Shown here: in pieces, positions 1-8,167 of the stretch
Layout of the letters: the number at the start of each line of letters is the position of its first letter
Position numbering within the stretch: position 1 is the first letter of the stretch
Notes under the pieces: generated by a model
Database searches by the model: none
Told to the model about the DNA's origin: nothing
Seen by the model: only the letters and a program-made list of their open reading frames with translations
Made by a program: the position numbers and the translations under genes
DNA from: Stappia albiluteola
GTDB lineage: Bacteria > Pseudomonadota > Alphaproteobacteria > Rhizobiales > Stappiaceae
Length of the DNA stretch: 64,000 nt
Direction: 5' to 3'
Assembly: GCF_014050225.1 (NCBI RefSeq)
Contig: NZ_JACFXV010000064.1
Span: 124,001-188,000 of the forward strand

Positions 1-795
1 CTGGTGGATATGGGACGAGCTGCCGGCATTGGCGAAGTTCCATTTCGCCATGAAGCTGACCGCGCGCCCCTTCGACCAGGCGATTTCCTTGCAGGCGTTC
101 TTCATGATCGCGTGCCGGTCGGCCATGACGAGCGCCTCGGCATAGCGCACGTTGATCTCCTCCTGGCCGGCATCCGCCTCGCCCTTGGAGTTCTCGACCG
201 GGATGTCCGCGCCCTGCAGGCCGTTGCGGATCGCCCGCATCACATCCTCCTCCTTGGTGGTCTGGAAGATGTGGTAGTCCTCGTTATAGGCGCTGATCGG
301 CGAAAGGCCGCGATAGCCCTTGGCCTGCGCCTCCTCGAAGCTTTCGCGGAACAGGAAGAATTCGAGCTCGCTCGCCATGAAGGGCTTCATGCCCATGGCT
401 TCGAGCCGCGCGATCTGCCGTTTCAGCACGGCGCGCGGCGAATGCGGCACGTCCGCATGGGTGTGGTGGTCCTGCACGTCGCAGATGACCAGCGCCGTGC
501 CGTCCAGCCACGGAATGCGGCGGAGCGTGGAAAGGTCGGGCTTCAGGACATAGTCGCCATAGCCCGCCTGCCAGCTCGTCGCGCGGTAGCCCTCCACCGT
601 GTTCATCTCCAGATCGGTGGCCAGCAGGTAGTTGCAGCTATGGGTCTCTTCGTAAGCGCTCTCCACGAAATACTGCGCGTGGAAGCGCTTGCCCATCAGG
701 CGTCCCTGCATGTCGACCAGGGCGGCGATGACCGTGTCGATCGTGCCCTCGGCGACAGCCTGCTTCAATTCCTCGAATGTCAATTTGCCTGCCAT
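1..795 (-). CDS. Glutamine synthetase-family ligase (partial, C-terminus beyond left edge)
   Basis: The minus strand is open for 265 codons from an ATG at 795 to the window edge. It begins MAGKLTFEELKQAV and carries glutamine synthetase landmarks: ASELEFFLF with metal-ligand glutamates, a DAGQEEIN segment, and SSSHIHQ at the cut end. Family members join ammonia or an amine to the gamma-carboxyl of glutamate using ATP. The N-terminus looks more like the PuuA/GlnA4-type gamma-glutamyl-amine ligases than like housekeeping GlnA. It lies downstream of the TRAP transporter genes on the same strand, which suggests a catabolic role rather than ammonia assimilation. The substrate is unknown, and no strong ribosome binding site precedes the ATG. 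Confidence 0.8.
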   Translation of the reverse strand, partial: MAGKLTFEELKQAVAEGTIDTVIAALVDMQGRLMGKRFHAQYFVESAYEETHSCNYLLATDLEMNTVEGYRATSWQAGYGDYVLKPDLSTLRRIPWLDGTALVICDVQDHHTHADVPHSPRAVLKRQIARLEAMGMKPFMASELEFFLFRESFEEAQAKGYRGLSPISAYNEDYHIFQTTKEEDVMRAIRNGLQGADIPVENSKGEADAGQEEINVRYAEALVMADRHAIMKNACKEIAWSKGRAVSFMAKWNFANAGSSSHIHQ

Positions 796-835
796 CTGGA
801 TTGCCGTTTCGATGAAGGTTGGTCTTTTACCGAGA

Positions 836-862
836 CACCCCGGGAATGTGTTTCCCGGGGTG
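836..862 (-). terminator. Intercistronic hairpin between dctP and the ligase gene
   Basis: A perfect 11-bp inverted repeat (CACCCCGGGAA / TTCCCGGGGTG) with a 5-nt loop lies 30 bases past the dctP stop. No run of T follows on the minus strand, so it is not a classic intrinsic terminator. It may protect the dctP 3' end or lower expression of the downstream ligase. Confidence 0.5.
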
Positions 863-891
863 GTGGTTTTGGTGCGACAGGCCGAAGCCGA

Positions 892-1941
892 TCAGCTGTA
901 GCGGTAGGGAGGCCCTGCCTTGCGCATGGTCTCGCGATAGTCGCGCAGGATCTGGACGACGCGACCGGCACGCGGGCTGGTCGTGGCGACCTCGTCCCAG
1001 AATTTCTCCGCTTCCGCCTCGACGGTTGCCCACTGCTCGTCGGGGATCGTGGTCAGCTCCATCTTGCCGCCGGTGACGCGCAGGTTCGCCTCGCCCGCCC
1101 AGTACCAGTGCAGGCGATAGTAGTGCGAGCTGTCCATCGTCAGGCGGAACAGTTCCTGCAGATGCGGCGGCACCGCGTTCCACCGCTCCGTATTGGCGAA
1201 GAAGGAACCGACCCAGGCGCCGCAGATGTTGTTGGTGAGGAAGTACTTGGTCACGTCGGCCCAGCCGACGGTGTAGTCCTCGGTGATGCCCGACCAGGCG
1301 ATGCCGTCGAGTTCGCCGGTCTGCACCGCGACTTCCACGTCTTCCCAGGGCAGCGTCACCGGCACCACGCCGAACCGCGACAGGAACTTGCCGGCGGTCG
1401 GGAAGGTGAAGACCCGCTTACCCTTCAGGTCGTCGAGGCTGCGGATCGGGTCCTTCGTGTTGAAGTGGCAGGGATCCCAGGAGCCAGCCGACAGCCAGGT
1501 GACGTTGTCGACCTCGCCATAGGCTTCTTCCCAGATCTCCTTCAGGCCGTATTTGTAGAAGAGCGCCTGGACGTCGAGCGAATAGCGGGTGGCGAAGGGG
1601 AAGTAGCCGCCGAAGACGCGCACATCGACCGGAGCGGCCATGGAATCGTCGTCCGACTGCACCGCGTCGATCGTGCCGTTCTGCATGGCGCGGAAGAGCT
1701 CGCCTGTCGGCACCAGCTGGTCGGCATAGTAGAGCTCGATGGTCATCTCGCCATTGGCCGCCTTGTTGAAGGCATCGATTGCCGGCTTGATCACGTGCTC
1801 GCCAAGCGCCGGACCGGCATAGGTCTGCAGGCGCCAGGTGATCGGAGACTGCGCACGCACGTAAGGCGCCGCCAGCGCCGTCGTACCGGCTGCGGCCGTG
1901 GCAAGGCCGGCCTTGGTGATGAAGTCGCGTCTGTTCTGCAT
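892..1941 (-). CDS. dctP: TRAP transporter substrate-binding protein DctP
   Basis: This is the periplasmic binding protein of a tripartite ATP-independent transporter, 349 residues as usual for the family. The N-terminus (MQNRRDFITKAG followed by an alanine-rich stretch ending near VRAQ, residue 31) is a twin-arginine signal peptide. The mature part has DctP features such as FPTAGKFLSRFG and ELDGIAWSG. It follows dctM by about 70 bases, and the order dctQ-dctM-dctP is standard. Its ligand cannot be read from sequence; the adjacent ligase and amidohydrolase genes suggest a glutamate derivative or an organic amine or acid. Confidence 0.92.
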   Translation of the reverse strand: MQNRRDFITKAGLATAAAGTTALAAPYVRAQSPITWRLQTYAGPALGEHVIKPAIDAFNKAANGEMTIELYYADQLVPTGELFRAMQNGTIDAVQSDDDSMAAPVDVRVFGGYFPFATRYSLDVQALFYKYGLKEIWEEAYGEVDNVTWLSAGSWDPCHFNTKDPIRSLDDLKGKRVFTFPTAGKFLSRFGVVPVTLPWEDVEVAVQTGELDGIAWSGITEDYTVGWADVTKYFLTNNICGAWVGSFFANTERWNAVPPHLQELFRLTMDSSHYYRLHWYWAGEANLRVTGGKMELTTIPDEQWATVEAEAEKFWDEVATTSPRAGRVVQILRDYRETMRKAGPPYRYS

Positions 1942-2012
1942 TGCTCTTCTCCTCTCTCGGTGATTTGCCGGCAGATCCTTTTATTGCGGCCTGTTTGTTA
2001 TCGGTCCGGCAC

Positions 2013-3338
2013 TTACCCTCTGATGTAAAAGTGGTGCGGCAGCCATAGTGCGATTTCGGGGAAGGCCATGACGACCGCGAGCGCGAACATCATCACCAGT
2101 ACGAAAGGCACGATGGATTTGTAGATGTCGTGGATGGAGATCTCGGGTGGGGCCATCGCCCGCATGAGGAACAGGTTGTAGCCGAAGGGGGGCGTCATAT
2201 AGGCGATCTGGCAGGTGATCGTGTAGAGCACGCCGTACCAGATGAGGTCGAAACCGAGCGCCTTGACCAGCGGCACGTAGAGCGGCGCCACGATGACCAG
2301 CATCGCCGTATCGTCCAGGAACATGCCCATGACGAGATAGGAGATCTGCATCAGGATCAGGATCTCCCAGGGCGTCAGGCCCAGATCCTGCACGAAGAAG
2401 CGCTCGATCGCCTTCACCGCGCCCAGCCCGTCGAAAACCGCGCCGAAGCCGAGCGCCGCGACGATGATCCACATGAACATGCAGGAGACGGAGAGCGTCT
2501 TGTGGATCGTGTCCCGCATCACCTTCAAGGTCAGCTTGCGGCGAACGATCGCGGCAACCGTGGCTCCGATCGCGCCGATCGCCGAGCTTTCCACAAGGCT
2601 GGTCTTGCCGGCGACGAACAGGCCGGTCATCGACAGGAAGATGAGGAAAGGCAGGATGCCGGCCGAAAGCAGCTTCAGCTTCTCGGCCATGGGCACGTCG
2701 CGTTCCTCGCGCGTGAGCGTCGGCCCCAGCGACGGCTGCAGCCAGCAGCGGATGGCGATATAGGCGATGAACATGCCGGCCATCATCAGGCCGGGGAAGA
2801 CGCCGGCAAGCCAGAGCTGGCCGACCGGCTGGCGCGCGATCATCGCGTAAAGCACCAGAACCACTGACGGCGGCACCAGGATGCCAAGCGACGAGCCGGC
2901 CTGGATGACGCCCGTCACCATCACCTTGTCGTAGTTGCGGCGAAGCAGCTCGGGCAGCGCGATCGTCGCGCCGATCGCCATGCCGGCGACCGAAAGGCCG
3001 TTCATCGCCGAGATCACCACCATCAGCAGGATGGTGCCGATGGCAAGTCCGCCCCGCACCGGGCCGAACCAGACATGGAACATCTTGTAGAGGTCGTCGG
3101 CGATGCCCGATTCCGACAGCATGTAGCCCATGTAGATGAAGAGCGGCAGCGTCAGCAGCGCGTACCATTTCATCAGCTTCATCGCCGCCGAGAAGGGGAT
3201 TTCGCCGCCGCCGGTTCCCCACAGGAGCAGGGCGAAGACCGCCGCGATGAAACCGATGGCGCCGAACACCCGCTGCCCGGTCAGAAGCAGCGCCATCATG
3301 CCGGCGAACATCAGGATTGCGATCAGTTCGTAGCTCAC
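2013..3338 (-). CDS. dctM: TRAP transporter large permease subunit DctM
   Basis: This is the large membrane subunit (about 12 transmembrane helices) that drives solute uptake with an ion gradient. The preferred start is the GTG at 3338 (VSYELIAILMFAGMM), giving 441 residues. It overlaps the dctQ stop by four bases and is preceded by GAGGGGAG; the open frame extends 28 codons further upstream but only inside dctQ. Glycine- and proline-rich membrane segments such as GSSLGILVPPSVVLVLY and PPFGYNLFLMRA are typical of DctM. Confidence 0.92.
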   Translation of the reverse strand: MSYELIAILMFAGMMALLLTGQRVFGAIGFIAAVFALLLWGTGGGEIPFSAAMKLMKWYALLTLPLFIYMGYMLSESGIADDLYKMFHVWFGPVRGGLAIGTILLMVVISAMNGLSVAGMAIGATIALPELLRRNYDKVMVTGVIQAGSSLGILVPPSVVLVLYAMIARQPVGQLWLAGVFPGLMMAGMFIAYIAIRCWLQPSLGPTLTREERDVPMAEKLKLLSAGILPFLIFLSMTGLFVAGKTSLVESSAIGAIGATVAAIVRRKLTLKVMRDTIHKTLSVSCMFMWIIVAALGFGAVFDGLGAVKAIERFFVQDLGLTPWEILILMQISYLVMGMFLDDTAMLVIVAPLYVPLVKALGFDLIWYGVLYTITCQIAYMTPPFGYNLFLMRAMAPPEISIHDIYKSIVPFVLVMMFALAVVMAFPEIALWLPHHFYIRG

Positions 3339-3922
3339 GCGAGAGACTCCCCTCGCACGATCGCGATGTCCTTGAACAGTTGGGCGACCGCCTGAAGAAG
3401 CATCAGCAGGATGCCGATGCACATGATGATCTTGATCGGCGCCATGTAGGGCGCCCAGGACGAGTAGCTGGTTTCGCCGTATTGCAGGGCGTAGCTGGTG
3501 CTGGACAGGCCGCCATAGAGCATCACGCCGAGATAGACGATCAGGAAGAAGACGGTGAAGCAGTCGACAATGGCCTTGCGCTTCGGTGACCAGCGCGAAT
3601 AGGCGAGATCCATGCGCACGTGCCCGTCATCCTGGATCGACCAGCCGCCGCCCAGCATGTAATAGGCCGTCATGACGAACTGCGCCATTTCCAGCGTCCA
3701 CAGCGGCGACATGCTGACGAAACCGTAGTCGAGCGCGCCGCGCATGATCGCCGAATACATCAGAATGCCGATCATCACGAAGATCAGATACATCGTGAAC
3801 CGGCCGACGACCCGGTTCACCGCATCCACGATGCGCACATACTTGCCGATGACGGCTGGCATGCCGGCAAATCCTGCGCGTTCTGCTGCGCCCATCTCGT
3901 CGTAGGGCTCGTCCTTCGTCAT
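3335..3922 (-). CDS. dctQ: TRAP transporter small permease subunit DctQ
   Basis: This is the small membrane subunit with four predicted transmembrane helices, pairing with DctM. The start at 3922 (MTKDEPYDEMGAAERAG, 195 residues) is preferred over the longer open frame from 4012, because GGAGGGG lies just upstream and the extra 30 residues are arginine-rich and unlike the family. The hydrophobic stretches include FTMYLIFVMIGILMYSAIM and the segment around MAPIKIIMCIGILLML. It is first in the dctQMP order. Confidence 0.88.
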   Translation of the reverse strand: MTKDEPYDEMGAAERAGFAGMPAVIGKYVRIVDAVNRVVGRFTMYLIFVMIGILMYSAIMRGALDYGFVSMSPLWTLEMAQFVMTAYYMLGGGWSIQDDGHVRMDLAYSRWSPKRKAIVDCFTVFFLIVYLGVMLYGGLSSTSYALQYGETSYSSWAPYMAPIKIIMCIGILLMLLQAVAQLFKDIAIVRGESLA

Positions 3923-4046
3923 TCCAGCTGCCCCTCCGGCTGCCTGCCTCCGACCGGACCTTCGGCGCCGCGCGGTGATTTGTTCTTGTTGCGCGCGACC
4001 AGGCCCATTCATGTGCTTCCTTACCGGCTTCGCCGCCGGTATTTTA

Positions 4047-4817
4047 TCATCTCAATGCGTCTCCAAACCGGGCGAGCACCGGATACAGGCGCTCGGCCCA
4101 GGCGCGTTCGGCCTCGGCCGTCGCCACCTCGTCATTGCGAATTTCAAGCATGGCCGTCGCCAGTCCCCGCCCCTCGCCATGGCGCGCCAGCGTGTAGTAG
4201 ACGCCGTCCCTGGGAGCGTAGGGCTCGTTGTCGCCGACGCAAAGCCCTTCCTCATGGGAAAGTTCACCGATCAGCCGCCCGGCCAGCCGGCGGTCCACAT
4301 TGGAGAGGATGCCGATCTGCCATCGCCTCGGCACGTCCTTGTATACCGGCGTGAAGGTATGGACGGAGACGAGGAAAGTCGGCGCGCCGCGTGCAAGCCG
4401 CTCGTCCACCAGCGCCTCGATGGCGCGATGGAATGGCCGATGGACGAGATCAAGCCGCTCTTCGCGTTCCGCCTCCGACAAGGCCGCATTGCCCGGAATT
4501 GCCGTCCGCTCGCTGATTTCCGGTATCAGATCGCCGGCATCTTCCCTGCGGTTGCAGTCGATCACCAGCCGCGAAACCGTCGGATGGACGAGCGGCGCAT
4601 CGAGAAGGCTGGAGAGATGCCGCGCAACGCCAAGGGCGCCGGGATCCCAGGCGATATGGGCGACGAGTTCCTCCGCGCCGAGCCCCAGCGTTCCGAATTT
4701 CGGCGGCATCCGGTTGGAGGCGTGGTCGCAAAGCAGCACGCAGGCACCCTTGCCGCCGCGGTTGGCAACGACCACCGTGTCCTGCATCCGCCCTTCGCCC
4801 GCCTGCGCCTGCCGCAT
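4047..4817 (-). CDS. N-formylglutamate amidohydrolase family protein
   Basis: The family (HutG-like, zinc-dependent) releases formate from N-formyl-L-glutamate or cleaves related N-acyl amino acids. The 256-residue product has the family landmarks CDHASNRMP (residues 30-38), SRLVIDCNR (82-90) and SVHTFTPVY. Two starts are plausible: 4817, or the ATG ten codons later at 4787 behind GAAGGGCGG. It heads the minus-strand cluster with the TRAP transporter and the synthetase-like ligase, and no hut genes are nearby. The real substrate may therefore be another acylated glutamate. It is divergent from the RpiR regulator. Confidence 0.82.
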   Translation of the reverse strand: MRQAQAGEGRMQDTVVVANRGGKGACVLLCDHASNRMPPKFGTLGLGAEELVAHIAWDPGALGVARHLSSLLDAPLVHPTVSRLVIDCNRREDAGDLIPEISERTAIPGNAALSEAEREERLDLVHRPFHRAIEALVDERLARGAPTFLVSVHTFTPVYKDVPRRWQIGILSNVDRRLAGRLIGELSHEEGLCVGDNEPYAPRDGVYYTLARHGEGRGLATAMLEIRNDEVATAEAERAWAERLYPVLARFGDALR

Positions 4818-4880
4818 CCGCCGCCTCGCTGAAATTCCCCTCTTCCCGCCAATCCGCCGGCGATTTCCCGCCTTGTTATT

Positions 4881-4930
4881 TTTGGTACAGATTTGCGGAG
4901 AAACGGAAAGCCTGTATGATTTGATACAAT
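4881..4930. promoter_or_regulatory. Candidate operator: direct repeat between amidohydrolase and rpiR genes
   Basis: TTTGGTACAGA (4881-4891) and TTTGATACAAT (4920-4930) form an imperfect direct repeat with a 39-base period in the divergent intergenic region 4818-4997. The surrounding sequence is AT-richer than its neighbours. The location suits a binding site for the adjacent RpiR-type regulator, but this is inference. Confidence 0.35.
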
Positions 4931-4997
4931 CGATCGGCTCAAGTCAAATGGCAAATCGCATCTGCCGGACGGCCGCAATGCTGCGCTCCCCGCAAGG

Positions 4998-5891
4998 ATG
5001 GAGACAGCTCGTGAATTCAAGGGGAAACGCCGCTCCATGGCCCAATCGCTTGCCGAGGACATTCGCGACCGGCTTGACGGTTTCACCGCCAGCGAGCGCC
5101 GCGCCGCCCTTGCCCTTCTTGCCAACTATCCCGTGCTCGGCCTGGGAACGGTCGCCGAATTCGCCCGTTCCGCCCGTGTTTCGTCGCCCTCGATCCTGCG
5201 GTTTGCCGGTCGGCTCGGTTTCGCCACCTATGCGGAGTTCCAGAAGCGGCTGCGCGACGAACTGGAAGACCAGCTTCGCTCGCCCCTGTCGCGCACGCCA
5301 AGCGGCGAGGCGCCGGCAAATGCCGCCGGCGAGGTGTGGTCCGCGGCGATCGACAATATCCGCGAGACCTTCCAGCACCTGCCGGTCGCCGAGATCCGGG
5401 CCGCAACGGCGCTGCTCGCCGACGACCGCCGCTCGGTCTATCTGCTTGGCGGCCGCTTCACCGATACGCTTGCCCGCTACATGGCCTCGCATTTGCGGAT
5501 CGTGCGCGGCAAGGTCGTCCACGTGGCCGGACAGGAGGGCAATTGGCGCGACCTTCTGATCGACATGAAACGGCGCGACGTGCTGGTCATCTTCGACATC
5601 CGCCGCTACCAGGGCGACGTCATCCGTCTCGCCCAGGCGGCCGCCGAGCGCGGCGTGGCGATCGTGCTCGTCACCGACAGCTGGCTTTCGCCGATTGCCA
5701 ATGTCGCGACCCATGTACTGCCGGCCAGGGTTTCCGTGCCTTCGCCCTGGGACTCCATGACCGCTTTGATGGTGATCGCCGAAACCCTGATCGCCGGCGC
5801 GACCAACGCGGATCTGGAGCGCAGCCGCGCGCGGATGGCGGAGCTCGAACGTCTGCGGGACGACGACGATCCGGCGAGGCAGCGCGGCTAA
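4998..5891 (+). CDS. MurR/RpiR family transcriptional regulator
   Basis: The 297-residue product has an N-terminal RpiR-type helix-turn-helix (residues ~15-95, with SSPSILRFAGRLGFATYAEF) and a C-terminal SIS sugar-isomerase-like domain (~115-270, with VYLLGGRFTDTLARYMA). SIS domains bind phosphosugars or similar ligands. The start is uncertain: ATG 4998, or ATG 5037 (MAQSLAEDI), which has AAGGGG about 14 bases upstream. It is divergent from the amidohydrolase/TRAP cluster and is the natural candidate to control it. Confidence 0.88.
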   Translation: METAREFKGKRRSMAQSLAEDIRDRLDGFTASERRAALALLANYPVLGLGTVAEFARSARVSSPSILRFAGRLGFATYAEFQKRLRDELEDQLRSPLSRTPSGEAPANAAGEVWSAAIDNIRETFQHLPVAEIRAATALLADDRRSVYLLGGRFTDTLARYMASHLRIVRGKVVHVAGQEGNWRDLLIDMKRRDVLVIFDIRRYQGDVIRLAQAAAERGVAIVLVTDSWLSPIANVATHVLPARVSVPSPWDSMTALMVIAETLIAGATNADLERSRARMAELERLRDDDDPARQRG

Positions 5892-5983
5892 GTGCCGCAA
5901 CCGCAATTGGAGCGGCGGCAAATCCGATCTATCTAATGACGCCGTAAGCCCCCATAAAGCGGCAACTCGATACGGCTGGAAGT

Positions 5984-7063
5984 ATGGATCTGATGGAAAA
6001 GACTGCCGAGGCACCCTCGCGCCGCAAGGACATGCGTTCTGTTCGCCTGCCAAAGGACCACAGGCCGGTCAAGGCGGGACGTGTCGGAGTGCTCCTCGTC
6101 AACCTCGGCACGCCGGACGGTACCGGCTACTGGCCGATGCGGCGCTATCTGGAGGAATTCCTCACCGACAAGCGGGTGATCGAGTGGCCGAAGGCGCTGT
6201 GGTATCCGATCCTCTACGGCATCGTGCTCAATACGCGACCGAAGAAATCCGGCCGCGCCTACGATGAGATCTGGAACCGGGAGCGCGATGAATCGCCGCT
6301 GCGCACCATCACCCGCAGCCAGTCGGATCTTCTGGGGGAGCGTCTTTCGGATCTGGGTGAAGACGTGCTGGTCGATTGGGCGATGCGCTACGGCAAGCCG
6401 TCGATTGCTTCGCGGCTCACCCGTCTGCAGGAGGAGGGATGCGAGCGCATCCTCGTCTTCCCGCTCTATCCGCAATATGCCGCCTCGACGACCGCAACCG
6501 TCAACGACGAGGCCTTCCGGACCTTGATGCGGATGCGCTGGCAGCCGGCCTTGCGCACCGTGCCGCCCTATCACGACGATCCCGCCTATATCGACGCGCT
6601 GGCTGCCTCCGTCGAAGCGAAGCTCGCCGAGATCGATTTCGAGCCGGAAGTGGTGATCGCCTCCTATCACGGCATTCCGAAGAGCTATTTCGACAAGGGC
6701 GACCCCTACTACTGCCACTGCCAGAAGACGACGCGGCTGCTGCGCGAGCGTCTCGGCTGGAGCAAGGACAGGCTCATCGTAACCTTCCAGTCGCGCTTCG
6801 GTCCCGAGGAATGGCTGCAGCCCTATACCGACAAGACCGTCGAGGCGCTTGCGAAGGCCGGAACGAAGAAAATTGCCGTCATCAATCCGGGTTTCGCGTC
6901 GGATTGCCTGGAAACGCTCGAGGAAATCGCCGGCGAGGCGAAGGAGATCTTCGAGCATGCCGGCGGCGAGCGCTTCGTCCACATTCCCTGTCTGAACGAC
7001 AGCGTCGGCGGCATGGACGTGATCGAGGCGGCGGTACGGCGGGAGCTGTCAGGCTGGCTTTAA
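5984..7063 (+). CDS. hemH: Ferrochelatase
   Basis: It inserts ferrous iron into protoporphyrin IX, the last step of protoheme synthesis, at the inner membrane. The 359-residue product has VGVLLVNLGTPDG near residue 36, the active-site histidine segment SYHGIPKSYFDKGDPYYCHC, and FQSRFGPEEWL and INPGFASDCLETLEEI near the C-terminus. GGAAGT precedes the ATG. It stands alone between the rpiR-type gene and the stomatin gene. Confidence 0.96.
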   Translation: MDLMEKTAEAPSRRKDMRSVRLPKDHRPVKAGRVGVLLVNLGTPDGTGYWPMRRYLEEFLTDKRVIEWPKALWYPILYGIVLNTRPKKSGRAYDEIWNRERDESPLRTITRSQSDLLGERLSDLGEDVLVDWAMRYGKPSIASRLTRLQEEGCERILVFPLYPQYAASTTATVNDEAFRTLMRMRWQPALRTVPPYHDDPAYIDALAASVEAKLAEIDFEPEVVIASYHGIPKSYFDKGDPYYCHCQKTTRLLRERLGWSKDRLIVTFQSRFGPEEWLQPYTDKTVEALAKAGTKKIAVINPGFASDCLETLEEIAGEAKEIFEHAGGERFVHIPCLNDSVGGMDVIEAAVRRELSGWL

Positions 7064-7110
7064 GCCTACCTCCGGTCACGGACTGGTAAGCGCATTTGTT
7101 TCTGCCCATA

Positions 7111-7145
7111 CTCCCGATTCGGCCGAACCGGTCGGCAATCGGGAG
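7111..7145 (+). promoter_or_regulatory. Hairpin covering the ribosome binding site of the stomatin gene
   Basis: CTCCCGATT (7111-7119) pairs with AATCGGGAG (7137-7145), and GCCGA (7122-7126) pairs with TCGGC (7132-7136). Together they give a 14-bp stem with a 2-base bulge and a 5-base loop. The 3' arm contains GGGAG, the Shine-Dalgarno sequence for the ATG at 7154. The structure could hide the ribosome binding site; it could also be a 3' hairpin of hemH, but no U-run follows. Confidence 0.5.
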
Positions 7146-7153
7146 ATTGGTGC

Positions 7154-8167
7154 ATGCCAGCTGAGATTTTCGGGTTCGACGTCGTCGTTCTCGTCCTGCT
7201 CGCCCTTGTGGTCATCATCGTCATCGCGGGCGTCAAGACGGTACCGCAAGGCACGAACTATACGGTCGAGCGCTTCGGCCGCTATCGCAAGACGCTCTAT
7301 CCGGGCCTGAATTTCATCGTTCCCTTCATCGACAGGATCGGCCACAAGATCAACGTGATGGAGCAGGTGCTCGACGTTCCCTCGCAGGAAGTCATCACCC
7401 GCGACAACGCCACGGTGACCGCCGACGGCGTGACCTTCTACCAGATCCTCGATGCCGCCCGCGCCGCCTATGAGGTGCTGGGGCTCGAAAACGCCATCCT
7501 CAATCTCACCATGACCAACATCCGTTCCGTCATGGGCTCCATGGATCTCGACGAGTTGCTGTCGAACCGCGACGAGATCAATGCCAGGCTGCTGCGCGTG
7601 GTGGACGCGGCGGCGGAGGCCTGGGGCGTCAAGATCACCCGCATCGAGATCAAGGACATCAACCCGCCGCGCGACCTGGTCGATTCCATGGCCCGGCAGA
7701 TGAAGGCGGAGCGCGACAAGCGCGCCGCGGTGCTGGAAGCCGAAGGCAAGCGCCAGTCGGAGGTGCTGAAGGCGGAAGGCCAGAAGCAGGCATTGATCCT
7801 GGAGGCCGAAGGCCGCCGCGAGGCTGCTTTCCGCGACGCGGAAGCCCGTGAGCGTGAAGCCGAGGCGGAAGCGAAAGCCACCCGCATGGTGAGCGAAGCG
7901 ATCGCCGCCGGCGACGTGCAGGCCATCAATTATTTCGTGGCCAACAAATATGTCGAGGCCCTGGGCAGCTTCGCCAGTTCGCCCAACCAGAAGCTGATGC
8001 TGTTGCCGCTGGAGGCGACTTCCATTCTCGGCTCCCTGGCGGGCATCGCCGAAATCGCCCGCGAAAGCTTTCCGGAGGCCATGGCTGCCCGCCGCCGCCC
8101 CTCGGGCGCCGTTCCTTCCGCCGGTGCTGCCCGCCGCGAGCCGGAACAGAACGGAGGCGGGGCATGA
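7154..8167 (+). CDS. SPFH/stomatin-family membrane protein (QmcA/slipin-like)
   Basis: The 337-residue product has one N-terminal membrane anchor (residues ~5-27), an SPFH/band-7 domain (about 30-200, with ERFGRYRKTLYPGLNFIVPF and ITRIEIKDINPPRDL) and a charged coiled coil rich in Ala, Glu and Lys (about 180-250). Stomatin-like proteins oligomerise at membrane microdomains and are paired with an NfeD partner, as here (four-base overlap with the next gene). The RBS GGGAG lies inside a hairpin. Confidence 0.92.
   Translation: MPAEIFGFDVVVLVLLALVVIIVIAGVKTVPQGTNYTVERFGRYRKTLYPGLNFIVPFIDRIGHKINVMEQVLDVPSQEVITRDNATVTADGVTFYQILDAARAAYEVLGLENAILNLTMTNIRSVMGSMDLDELLSNRDEINARLLRVVDAAAEAWGVKITRIEIKDINPPRDLVDSMARQMKAERDKRAAVLEAEGKRQSEVLKAEGQKQALILEAEGRREAAFRDAEAREREAEAEAKATRMVSEAIAAGDVQAINYFVANKYVEALGSFASSPNQKLMLLPLEATSILGSLAGIAEIARESFPEAMAARRRPSGAVPSAGAARREPEQNGGGA

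Noticed and set aside
4-2028. Long plus-strand open frame (674 residues) opposite dctP and the ligase
   Set aside because: It is a shadow frame in GC-rich sequence. The minus strand encodes recognisable proteins with family motifs and good ribosome binding sites.
4022-4041. Small hairpin TACCGGC/GCCGGTA between dctQ and the amidohydrolase gene
   Set aside because: The stem is only 7 bp and the T-rich side faces the plus strand, where no gene ends. It is too weak to call a terminator.
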